Shown: piece by piece, positions 54,647 to 64,000 of the stretch | How the letters are laid out: the number at the start of each line of letters is the position of its first letter | How positions within the stretch are numbered: the stretch's first letter is position 1 | Assembly: GCF_002878395.1 (NCBI RefSeq) | Contig: NC_061121.1 | Span: 133,209,532-133,273,531, forward strand | Source: Capsicum annuum | Taxonomy: Eukaryota; Streptophyta; Magnoliopsida; Solanales; Solanaceae | Length of the DNA: 64,000 nucleotides | Reading direction: 5' to 3' | The notes under the pieces: generated by a model | What the model was told of the DNA's origin: nothing | Seen by the model: only the letters and a program-made list of their open reading frames with translations | The model's database searches: none | Program-made: the position numbers and the translations under genes

Positions 54647-56846
54647 TAAAACATCTCGGTTTTTGCGCCCTAGAGCTTAAGCTCACCGCCTTAGATACGA
54701 CTTACCCTATGAGTCGTAGCGTGTCTTGATGGTCAGGTGACCCTATTTTTTTAAGTGTGCAGTAAATTTGGTCTAAGACATTGTCTTCAATACAACTTGA
54801 GGTCACAAGTCTAAAGACTCAATATGAGTCATAAAGATCAAATCGTAGGATGTCCAGTGTTCACCTAATTTGGTTCTGCTCTCTGACTACGATTTGGACC
54901 CTATGAGTCATTGGGTTACATGACGAGCCAGTTTACTGAGTCGTAAGGAAAATAGTAGGTGGAGGTCCTAGAGACTATTTTGGTTACCACTCATGGAGAC
55001 GAGTAGTAAGGTATGGTTATGAGTCGATGGGTGACTCGTTGCCAAGGGCAGAACTTTTTCAACTTTTAAGCTGAGGGAACTTTGTCCATTTTCCATTTTA
55101 ACCCTTTAGACCCCCTGACTAAAAACCATCTTTGGGACTTCATTAGCCTACTATTCTCTATCAAATACTCTGAAATATTCTCTAAAATTCTCCATTCAAG
55201 TTAAAGCTAGGCTTCCAAAAGAGGTAGTTATCTTAGGTTCCAAGGGTTCTTTCTTCCCCATATTTCTTAGTATTTGAGGCATGTTACTCTTCCCCTACAC
55301 TTGTATTTTCTTAATGGTATGATTTGGACAAAGTTTATATAGTTTTGATAGTGGGTTTTGAACTAAGGGTTGAGGGTTTTGAATGTAAGTTGTTTAAATG
55401 CTTCTTTTATGATATATATGAAATTATTTTTATTAAATTGATGTTTGGTAACTGCTTTGGGGTGCATGGGAATGGGGGATGGACTTAGGTACAATGGAAT
55501 CCCAAAATTGGTAAATCATGGATATACGGGTACAAAAGAATCCCCAAATTAATTGGTTTGGTATGGAAATTGGTAACAACCTCAACCCACTTGCATAATT
55601 TGTTTTAGAATATACATTATCACTTGTTTTGATTTATTTCTCGACAATAATGCATGGCTTAATTCATTAAATGTACGTTAATTATCTTGAAAACCTTGCA
55701 GGGTACACGGGAATCCCCTAAGTTATTTTTATAATAGAGTCTGGGAGGCACATCAAAATCCCTAAGTATTGGCTTAGTCGGTATGACGATACCACTTAAT
55801 AATGCCTTAATAATTTACTCCTTGAATTGGTGATTGGGTTATTTGATAAATGTTTCAATTGGGCAATAATGACCGTTATGTTAACTAACCGTGAAGGTGT
55901 GAGTCTAAAGAACTAATGCTGGAAACTCATGTTTTTCTACATGAGGGTTGGTCTTGATAACCAAGTGCTTTTGGGGTACAAGGGAATGCCCAAGTGCACA
56001 TATGTATATATGTATTATGGAGGGTGACAGGTACAGGGGAATCTTGGTCTTATTGGTATCTCAGATTCGTGCGGCTAACATACATTGAGGCCCGCCCATA
56101 TGGTAACACTGGACCCATATAACCTCTGGGTGCATTTATGATGGTAACACTTCACAACCCAGGTTGATAATTTATTTGAAGTTTATGCTAAGCCCTACTC
56201 CCTACCCTAGTATGTGTATGTGTATATGTATATGTATATGTATACATACTTCATATGATATTACACATTATATGTTGTACTGGTTTACACTATTATCATG
56301 GAATTATTTTATTTCTCTATCCCTGAGTTACTTGTAGTGCTAATTGCTAATTGTCTCTGAACGTTGTATCCCCATGCAAACAGGAACTGGCTATACTTCC
56401 ACACCTCCTGCTCAGTGACTTAGATTTTCGATATACTAGAGTGTTAGATTGAAGTAGTGAGTGTTCAAACTTTGGAAGATCCCATTTCTTGATTATGGTT
56501 TCCCTTACATTTTTACTTATTCCCTTGGATTTAGTTTTTGTCTATTGTCGGGGGCATGTCCCGACATTTTGTTAGTATTTAGTTTTGGCTCATTATTTTG
56601 AAGGCTTTGTTTGGACTACGTTGGTTATTAAGTGGTGTTGGTCTGTCGTTTGACAGGTCATCGATTGTTGTTTATGGACGTACAGTTAAACTTTCTTAAG
56701 CTATTGTATGCTATTTTCTTATATGTTTGGAATTTATCCAACTTTAGGGTGTGTTGTATTGGGTTGGTTAGTTGTAGGGGGTGATCTCTGGTCCACACAG
56801 GACTTGAGATACCCAACACGGCCAAGCCCTAGTTTGGGTTGTGTCA
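54647..56846 (+). repeat. 3' LTR of Gypsy-C (2200 bp)
   Basis: It starts TAAAACATCTCGG (the usual TG is TA) and ends GGGTTGTGTCA at 56846. It aligns with both parts of the split 5' LTR (2208 bp in total). A (GTATAT)-like microsatellite lies at 56215-56245. The flank after it, ttttc, is the probable target-site copy. Confidence 0.9.
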
Positions 56847-57570
56847 TTTTCCTACCTTTTAGAATATTGCAATTGAAATATGAGATTTATAACTTTAAGC
56901 AGTTACATTAGGAGTTGTTATATATGAACTAGTTGAGGTTTAAGAAGATTCTACAAAATGTCCTAAATCATAGAATACTAGACCATACCTCTGTTGATAT
57001 CTTATACTGAGGTTTGAATGCAAATAGTAAGGTTATAGTACACGTTATTAGAGGTGGAGCATTTATGAGATTACATTGTGATTAGGCTTTTGAGACTTGA
57101 GATTTAATCACTAAAACAAATTGCGGTTGGCACACTCGTAAAGCAAACAGACTCGTAGAAACATATAATGATTAGAGAATCTGTAGAGCTAAGGGAGATA
57201 GATGATTTAGTCACTCAAGAGTTGGGTCAGTTGAGGCTGTACTTAGTTTGTTTGCCAAGAAGATTGCAACTGTAAACAAAAAAATATAAATGTGGTTGGA
57301 TCATATGGGAAGCCACCTAGGAATGATAATTCTAATTCTAAGAAGGATATTTAGTACATAATAAATCAGGTTCCAGGTATCTACGCCAAGGTCCAGGGTC
57401 TAATCAAGACCATTGGAACTGTGGGCAACGAAAAAAAGGCAAGAACTATAATAAAGAAAACAACTACAATAGGCCTAGGAATAGAGATAGTAGTAAAGGA
57501 AGGAATGGTGATTAAAAGAGAAAGGACAATTAAAAGGATATACGTGTCCTCTATATTTCATTTAGTAGCC
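56847..57570 (+). pseudogene. Athila-like gag, second part after Gypsy-C
   Basis: Directly after the Gypsy-C LTR the plus strand reads LPFRILQLKYEIYNFKQLH, LRFKKILQNVLNHRILDHTS, GLNANSKVIV and a block ending CGWHTRKANRLVETYND, a clear continuation of Athila/Tat gag. Further on (57240-57570) the region is Lys/Arg-rich with no intact zinc knuckle, although 'NCGQRKKGKNYNKE'-like text near 57418 may be its trace. Stops are frequent (at least ten). Confidence 0.8.
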
Positions 57571-58139
57571 GAGATACTGATTTGAGCAATTCGAAGATAC
57601 AAGACATTCTAACTAAAGTGATAAAAGGGTAGGGAAAAATAATGAGTGCCTTCAGAAGCTAGAGCAGATATTCTGGGTATGACTCAAAAGGTTGAATCAC
57701 ATGCTGCCACCATCAAGAAGCATTAGCAATAGTTTGGTCATTTGCCCACCTTATTGAATCGACATCAAAAGGGAAAATTCCGAGTAACACCATCCAAAAT
57801 CTCAAAAATTATAGTCATTGCTTGGCTATTAATATTTGGAGTGATAAGATGATTGTTGATCCGCCAATACCCATGGTCATTTAAAATAAGGTAGAGTCAG
57901 TGATTGTTAATGATTAGAAAGTGGTTAAATAAAAAAAATTAGTTTTTGACAAGAATGCATCTGAAAAGCCCCCTAGTTGCCAAAAATGAATCTATGTTAA
58001 TAAAGGGAAGGAAAAAGAGGTCTCAAATATATTGACTTTCATTCCACGATCTCCTCCTCCTTTTCCAAAAAAGACTAAAGAAGAAGGTTGTTAAAGGAAA
58101 GTATCAGAAGTTTCTCCCCATGTTGAAAGAATTACTCGG

Positions 58140-58700
58140 AACATCTCTCTACTTGAGGATCTTGAGCAAATACTGGGTTATGCAGAGTTTAGAAAGGAGT
58201 TAGAGATAAAAAGAGACTCTGTGTTTTAAGGCTACTGATAATGTGCACCATTGTAGTGCCATAGCTTTACGCTCCATGGCAGAGAAGAAATAAGACCGTA
58301 GATCTTTCATGATTCTATGCACTATTGTTCTTTCAACTTTGCAAAATCATTGTGACTTAAGTGCTAGCATTTCTGTAATGCCACTAGTAGTATACAGTCA
58401 GTTGGGGTTCAGGTTGCCCAAATTTTCATTGGTGATACTTTTTATGGTGGATCATATGATGAAGAAGCCCATAGGGACCTTTTGTAATGTTATTGTGTAA
58501 GTTGCATTTTTTATATTATTGGTTGATTTTGTCATCCTTGACTATGAGGTTAACAGTGTAGATGAATTTGAGGTTCCCATTATTTTGAGTAGACCATTCC
58601 TTACGACTGTATATGTGTTGGTTGATATAGATTCTAGGTAGATAAGGTTTAAACTAAATGAAAAAAATATGACTATCAATATATGCTAATCCATGAAGCA
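58140..58700 (+). pseudogene. Athila-like protease (decayed)
   Basis: The region reads HCSAIALRSMAEKK, then RSFMIPCTIVLSTLQNHCDL with SASISVMPLVVYSQLGFRLP (58240-58420), then VDFVILDYEVN and EFEVPIILSRPFLTTVYVLV (58520-58620). This is the Athila protease, whose active site D-L-G-A reads D-L-S-A here. The end VDIDSR and RFKLNEKNMTI fits the link to RT. The best open piece is 58309-58500. Frame breaks surround it. Confidence 0.8.
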
Positions 58701-59269
58701 GTCAAATGATATATGTGCAATTTGTGATTGATACAATCAATGAGGATCTATTGGTAGCTCTTATTATGGAGAGGCTTGTAGTCGAAGAACTTGCAACAAT
58801 TATTAGAATTTTGAAGGTGATGACATTGATGGCTATTATGAGATGGTAAGTGCACTTGAAATTAGGGGTTCATAAGAATTTGTACAAAATAAGATAGATG
58901 TTGACTTAAAGAATAGAGTCACCCGACCTGCTAAGCCTTCTATTGAGGAGCCTCCATCTTTGAAGCTCAAGGATCTTACATCCCATCTTTATTATGCATT
59001 TCTGGAGCCAACAATACATTGTCAACCATTATTATTGCTAATTTGGTAGATTGGAAAGTTGAGGCTTTAGTGTCTGCATTGAAAAGCTTCAAGAGGGCCA
59101 TTGGATTGTCCATTACTTATATTATTGGAATTTTGCGTGGAATTTGTATGTACAAAATCCATCTTTATCCAGATTATATGCCTAGTATTGAGCATCAATA
59201 ATTACTAATTCTTTCTATGAAAAGGGTAGTGAAGATGGAAATTATAAAGAGCTTGAATGTGAGAGTGGT

Positions 59270-59990
59270 TTACCCTACTACAATAGAAAATGGTGAGGTC
59301 GATCCAATATGTGTATAAAAAGGGCGGAAAGATTGTGGTTCCAAATGATAGGAATAATCTTAATCGTATGAGGTTGGTCACTGGTTGGCGTGTATTCATG
59401 GACTATAGCAAGTTGAATGCATAGACTGTGAAGGATCACTTTCTGATACTTTTCATGAATTAGATGTTAAACCATCGTATTGGCAGAGCATGGCATTTTT
59501 TCTATTGATGGTTATTTGAGTTACAATTAGATTTTAACTACCTCCGAGGACGAAGAGAAGACTACTTCCACCTATCCAAATGGGACATTCCAATTCAAAA
59601 TAATATTTTTTATTCTGTGTAATGAATCAATAACCTTTCAACATTGAATGATATCCAGTTTTCTGACATAGTAGGGAATACTATTGAGGGACTTATGGAT
59701 GACTTCTTTATTATTAGTGATTCAGTTGAAGAATTTTTGACATCTTACTAGTGTCTTGAGGAGATGTGAGGACTAAATATGGTGCTAAATTGGGAGAAGT
59801 GACATTTCATGGTCAAAGAAGTTATACTGCTTGCTCATATGATTTTGAAGAAAGGAAGTGGGGTTAACAAAGAAAATATTAAGCTGATTGAACAATTTCC
59901 TCTAGAAATTTTTATGAAAGTTATTCAAAGATTTTTGGGACATATATGATTTTATTGTAGAGTCATAAAGGATTTCTCCAAAATATCATA
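59270..59990 (+). pseudogene. Athila-like reverse transcriptase (decayed)
   Basis: Blocks: KIVVPNDRNNLNRMRLVTGW with RVFMDYSKLNA (59330-59420), TVKDHFLILFMN (59427), a broken palm region, then the polymerase motif L-M-D-D followed by FFIISDSVEEFL (59692-59730). After a frame change come LVLNWEKxHFMVKEVILLAH and NKENIKLIEQFPLEIFMKV (59780-59930). Both catalytic Asp are intact, although the first residue is Leu in place of Tyr. The copy has at least five stops. Confidence 0.85.
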
Positions 59991-60039
59991 TCCTTGTGTA
60001 AGTTATTGAAAAAGGAGATAAAATTTGTGTTTGATGAAT

Positions 60040-60490
60040 CATGTCGGAGGGCATTTTATTGCTTCAAAGAGAAGTTGATTTCAACTCCTATTATTGTGTA
60101 CCTAATTGGTCCATGCCATTTGAGGTTATGTGTAATGCTAATGACATAGATCTACATATCTCTATGAGTAGTCCTAGGCCAAAATAGAGAGAAGATCATA
60201 CATTCAATCTATTATGCTAGTAAAGAACTTAACCCCGCTTAAAAAAATTACGCTATGATTGAACAAGAGTTGCTCGTTGTGGTATTTTCATTTGAGAAAT
60301 TTTGATCTTATATGCTTGGAACAAAAGTGATTGTGCATACAGACAATGTAACTCTTAGGTAACTTATGGAATGCAAAGCTAAAGATAATTCATTGGATAC
60401 TTCTGTTGCAGGAATTTGACTTTGTAGTCAAGGACAAAAAAAGGACAAAAAATAAAGTGGTTGACCACTTATCACATCATGAGGAGGCAA
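60040..60490 (+). pseudogene. Athila-like RNase H (decayed)
   Basis: Blocks in mixed frames include CRRAFYCFKEKLISTPIIV-type text (60045-60100), IYYASKELNPA-type text (60205-60240), MIEQELLVVVFSFEKF (60255-60300) and VHTDNVTLR (60335-60360), then LLQEFDFVVKDKKRTKNKVV with DHLSHHEE (60405-60490). The last block is a reliable marker of the RNase H end in Ty3/gypsy. The central Glu is kept in the E-x-E-L-L block. Stops and shifts interrupt it. Confidence 0.75.
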
Positions 60491-60739
60491 TGCTAAAATT
60501 GAAGTATAGTCTTGAGAATGATGATACTTTTCCAAAAGAGTAGGTATTGATCGCATCACAATACTTGATTCTATGATTTGGAGAATTTGCCAATTATTTG
60601 GTCAGTAATGTGGTGCCTGAGGACCTATCATTCCATTATCAAAAGAATTTTATGTATGATATAAGGAAGTTATCTGGGAGGATCCATACTTATTTTGAAA
60701 GTGTGAAGATAAAGTGGTCCAAATATGTGTTCCTAAGGT

Positions 60740-61870
60740 AGATATGATAAGTATATTAGAGATATGTAACTCATCACAAGTTAGGAGTCATCATAGCGGT
60801 GCACAAACTGCACGTAAGATCTTACAATGTGGGCACTACTTGCCCATCATTTACAAATATGTACACTATTATGAAAAGGCCAATGACCAATTCTAATGAC
60901 AAGTTAACATCTCACAAAGACGAGCTTCCCATGACCACGATTCTAAAGCTTGAGTTATTCGATGTATGGGTCATAGACTTCATAGGCCACTTTTTGAGCT
61001 CATACGTATGAATTATATTTTGGCTATTGTTTACTATGTTTGAAGTGGGAAGAGGTAGTTAAAATTTTAAAAACAAAGGGAAGAGTGTCTGGATATTTTT
61101 AAGGAAGAATATATTTTGTAGATTTGATACACTAAGGGCAATCATTAGTGATGTGGGATTGCACTTTTGCAATCATTTATTTAAATCCTTGCTTAAGAAA
61201 TATGGCATGAAGTATACGGTGGAAACACCTTACCATCCTTAGACAAGTGGGCATGTTTAGGTCTTTAATTGGAAGATCAAGTCCATTTTGGTGAAGACTG
61301 TGAATAACAATCAAATGGACTGGACCAGAAAGTTAGATGACGCATTGCGGGCATATTGGATGGTAGTTAAGACTCCTATTTCTGTTTCCTCATATCATCT
61401 TGTTTTCTTCAAGGCCTATCACTTAGCAATAAAACTCAAACATACGACGTTGTGGGCTATGAAGAGGCTAAACCGAAAATAGAGTAATATGCCAAAGATG
61501 AGATGTGATCAGATGAATGAGATAGATGAATTTTGTATTTAAGATTATAAAATTTTATATCTATAAAAGGAGAAGATGAAGTCATACCAGGGCCAGAAGA
61601 TTGAGAAGAGAGAGTTCATCTCTTTTTATAGGGTTTTGTTCTTTGAGTCTAAGCCAAAGTTCTTTCTTAGAAAGTTGAGGTCGAGATAGAAGTAACCTTA
61701 TTAAGTAGTGACCGTGCATCCTTAAGGGTCCATTGAACTTTAAGATGATGACGGCCTTAGTTAAAAGGTGAATGGACAAAGGGTGAAGTTTTATCTCAGT
61801 AAAAATGATGAGGCCAAGATGATATGTGAAGTGATTTGTAGTGAAGTATGAGTAACCAATAACACTAGAG
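60740..61870 (+). pseudogene. Athila-like integrase (decayed)
   Basis: The zinc region is traceable as HHSGAQTARKILQCGHYLPI (60790-60850), with a Cys pair lost. The core begins LFDVWVIDFIGHFLSSYV (60955-61010), keeping the first Asp, continues IISDVGLHFCNHLFKSLLKK (61140-61200) with the second Asp, and YTVETPYHP with TSGHV (61215-61258), where the catalytic Glu position (Q-x-E in the family) is changed. NNNQMDWTRKLDDALRAYWM (61305-61360) is a strong family marker. The C-terminal part reads FFLRKLRSR and VNGQRVKFYLSKNDEAK up to about 61830. Confidence 0.85.
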
Positions 61871-63317
61871 TCATGTTGCGACATTAAATCAGGCGCTTCA
61901 TGGGAGGTAACCCATTGTCTTTTTTAGAGAAGTCTAAGTAACCAAACTAGCTACATCGTGACGTGATATTAAATGAAGCATTGATTGGGAAGAAACCCAA
62001 GAATTTTTGTACATTTTTCATTTTTAGTGTAATATGTGCTACTTGTGTAGGTGAAATACAAAAAAAACAAGAAACTAAATAAAAACAATGTAGAATAGTA
62101 GAAAGTTCCTACGATCATGGTTTCTATCGTCTGCATGAAATCCAGAAATTTGATTTGAAGGAGTTGGTTCTATGATTGAGCATCCATACTTGCACTTAAT
62201 TTTATGATCATGGAAATTATCTTTTGATTAAAATCCTGTGAATCAATGTTTAGGTGTTGGAACCTACAGTTTCAAGGAATGATTGTTCTTAGATCCAGCA
62301 ATCATCCTTAAGTTTTGTAGGTTCCCAGGTAAGTCTTTTTGAACTCTGTGGTTAAGAGTATAGCAGCGATCATGGAAAGATTTTGCAGTCAAAGAATATA
62401 ACCATTTGTTGGATCCTTATAGTTTTAAAATTACCCAAACTGACCCTACGTAACTTAGTTTTAATACCATAGTTTATATAAATTTGACCTGATATGATCT
62501 ATTCACCATTAAAACAAACTTTCACACCTAAAGAATGATCAAGCATGAAACATAAGAGAGAAACTACTTGATTCACACTAAAATTTTAAGCAAAGTTGGG
62601 TCTAGTCGGGTTCTCCCTTAAGTCCCTAAACTACTATTCATTTGAGATATTGTGCACTCTCTAAACTATAAGTGTTTTTATTATGTTTTGAAATTATGAA
62701 GTGTGATTACAATGAAGGGAAAAAGTGAAATATTGTACCTTCTATAGTGAATTATGCATATGAAATAGAGTTTAGAGGGAGTGCGAATCATTTAAACTTG
62801 ATCAAATTCAAATTTTAGGCATTGTGAAGTTCTTATGTGAGTCGGTTAAAAAAAGAAAGTATGAGCACCCTTAACATAAAATGTTGTGTCAATATGGGCC
62901 AATTTCTTAAAATTTGAACTGATAAGTGTCAGTATATACTCCATGACATAACCTACGATTGTTGTATCAATGTATGATCGTAGGTTAGATCATTATGGAT
63001 ACCAGTTTGTAAGGTCTCAGGAATTCATTAGACAATCACATCCCATGATCATCATATCTTTGTATGATCATAGGAAGTAATCGTCTAATTTGACAAACCC
63101 CAGGACTTTTTAGGTAGATGTTTTTTATGTTGAAAGTATTGTAGTACCTTCACATAATCGTACTATTGGTTTTCTGCAGGAATTACTAGACCTATGTTTT
63201 TGCTTTTTTTCTATGACTAACAATTGTTTGTACAGGTACAACGATACCCAAATATCTCAATAAGATTTAAGAGGAGTCGCAATGCAATAAAACAGATAAA
63301 GAACGAGAACCTAACAC
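61870..63317. other. Long non-coding spacer of the Athila-like element
   Basis: This lies between pol and the second reading region. It opens with a motif 'gcttcatgggaggtaaccca' (61892-61913) that recurs as 'gcattgattgggaagaaaccca' (61973-61996), an internal duplication with about 80-base spacing, seen also in relatives. The remainder is AT-rich with repeated atgatcgtag/tatgatcatag words (62940-63080) and no coding signal. Confidence 0.6.
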
Positions 63318-64000
63318 ATGTCTTTATCTTCAAAGAGTGAATCAAAACAATCTAGAGGATTGAGGGGTAAGTATTCAACTACTATTGATAAAGATCAACA
63401 CTTACCTCAAACTACTAGATTGTAATCTAAGGCCATGTCCATACCATCCACTGTATTAGTTCCAGTGACCGATCCCATTGAGCCTTTCCAATATAAAAAG
63501 AGAGGACAAGCTAAGAACCAAAGTGCATGTGAGCTCGAAGTTGACAAGGTTTGTGATATAAAGAGTTTCTATGAGAAAGAGAATCTCATGGAGGGTTTTA
63601 AGTGCAAATCTAGTATCTTCTATCAAAATTTCTACTACTACTCAAATCCAAAGAGAGACACACCCGAGGAGATGGGTTATCATGTAATTCATAACCTACT
63701 ACAAAAACTTTCCCCAAAAAACAAAGGGAATCAAAAGAGGGGCATACAATAAGAAACCCACATGCTATCGAGGCAATATATAGTCTTCTTGAGCTGAATT
63801 GGGTTTTTGAGCAATATACATTAGGCTAGATGACCAAGAAGGTTTGAAAGTTAAACACATTGGGGTGGATGACCAAGAAGGTTGGAAACTATGGTTCTGA
63901 GTTGGTATGTAAATTTTACACTCACTATGCAGTGATGATAGAGAACATAACTCCTATCGATAGATTCAGTAATGGTAAGGGGTTCACCCATTGATATCTC
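63318..64000 (+). pseudogene. Second reading region of the Athila-like element (env-position), partial
   Basis: A start at 63318 (MSLSSKSESKQSRGLRGKYS) leads after 35 codons to a TAA (63423-63425), then the same frame stays open from 63426 to 63752 with VLVPVTDPIEPFQYKKRGQA, CELEVDKVCDIKSFYEKENL and NFYYYSNPKRDTPEEMGYHV. Later text includes ELVCKFYTHYAVMIENI (about 63900-63950), like the 'V-x-x-F-Y' block of the second ORF of Athila elements. I see no signal peptide or transmembrane segment, so an envelope role is not supported. It continues past the right edge. A 39-base tandem duplication lies at 63818-63895. Confidence 0.6.
63818..63895. repeat. 39-bp (13-codon) imperfect tandem duplication
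   Basis: The unit starts acatt, contains 'gatgaccaagaaggtt' and 'gaaa'. Copies at 63818-63856 and 63857-63895 differ at about eight positions. The period is a multiple of three, so the frame of the Athila-like second reading region is preserved. Confidence 0.8.

Larger units (their letters stand above)
42252..56846 (+). mobile_element. Gypsy-C: Ty3/gypsy retrotransposon nested in Athila-like gag
   Basis: Structure: 5' LTR (42252-44390 plus 49927-49995, interrupted by Gypsy-D), spacer and primer-binding site (50004-50016), gag (50211), protease, RT, RNase H, integrase with chromodomain-like end (stop about 54468), purine tract (54634-54646) and 3' LTR (54647-56846). The flanks are tttta (42247-42251) and ttttc (56847-56851), a probable five-base target duplication with one change. 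Athila-like gag reads on from one side to the other. Without Gypsy-D the element is about 9.06 kb. Confidence 0.9.
40600..64000 (+). mobile_element. Athila-like Ty3/gypsy element, split by Gypsy-C, open at right edge
   Basis: Plus-strand order: LTR (about 40600-41835) with a TATA-like box, a decayed TGGCGCC-type primer-binding site (41842-41859), leader, start of gag (about 42100-42251), then the whole Gypsy-C insertion, then the rest of gag (56847-57560), protease (58230-58660), RT (59270-59980), RNase H (60040-60480), integrase (60740-61860), a long non-coding spacer and a second reading region (63318 to edge). This order, the primer site and the second ORF after pol fit Athila/Tat-type elements. 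The 3' LTR is outside the window. Every frame is broken. Confidence 0.85.

Noticed and set aside
1..64000. tRNA genes, rRNA genes or intact host genes
   Set aside because: No cloverleaf-compatible A/B box pairs, rRNA text or uninterrupted family-matching coding sequence was recognised; this was a reading by eye, so a tRNA scan would be the decisive check.

Overview
The window looks like repeat-rich nuclear DNA from a flowering plant. The decayed protein families (chromodomain-type Ty3/gypsy elements with about 2.2-2.5 kb LTRs, an Athila-like gypsy element, a Ty1/copia element with an extra downstream reading region, RNase H-bearing LINEs, and an intron-containing DUF1985/Ulp1-like gene fragment) fit Solanaceae best, with pepper-like genomes as plausible hosts. 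That placement is inference from remembered family features; no marker gene fixes the species. I found no intact host gene, no tRNA or rRNA gene, no CRISPR array and no bacterial-type feature. Every protein-coding remnant is broken by stops or frameshifts.

Layout, left to right. (1) 1-6351, minus: Gypsy-A, cut by the left edge, with integrase, RNase H, RT, protease, gag, primer-binding site and a complete LTR (3865-6351). It sits in an older plus-strand LTR remnant (6352-8125). (2) 8226-10137, minus: a three-exon DUF1985/Ulp1-like pseudogene with an acidic microsatellite in frame and a hairpin-rich minisatellite in intron 2; a second LTR remnant (10141-10856) cuts its 5' side. (3) 11270 to about 26582, plus: a copia element. 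Gypsy-B (13975-21646, minus) splits its integrase. A third, env-position reading region (about 24190-25110) lies between pol and the 3' LTR (from 25688). (4) 26683 to about 31530, minus: LINE-1, tail to ORF1. (5) 31530-32590: a spacer with a 129-bp tandem duplication and TATAGTAG-type hairpins. (6) 32590-39000, plus: a 5'-truncated LINE RNase H fragment (LINE-3), then a longer LINE (LINE-2). (7) 39000-40600: short tandem duplications. (8) About 40600 to the right edge, plus: an Athila-like element interrupted in gag by Gypsy-C (42252-56846), whose 5' LTR is itself interrupted by Gypsy-D (44391-49926).

These elements do not act together. They record a history of insertion into insertion followed by decay. 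The order can be read: Athila-like before Gypsy-C before Gypsy-D; copia before Gypsy-B; the LTR at 6352-8125 before Gypsy-A. Decay is dominated by changes that look like cytosine deamination: catalytic Asp to Asn, zinc-knuckle Cys to Tyr, Gly to Arg/Ser, and Gln/Trp to stop. I see no convincing new functional system. The items most worth a second look are the spliced DUF1985/Ulp1 relic with its intronic hairpin array, the three-level nest on the right, and the recurrent Asp-to-Asn changes in polymerase active sites.
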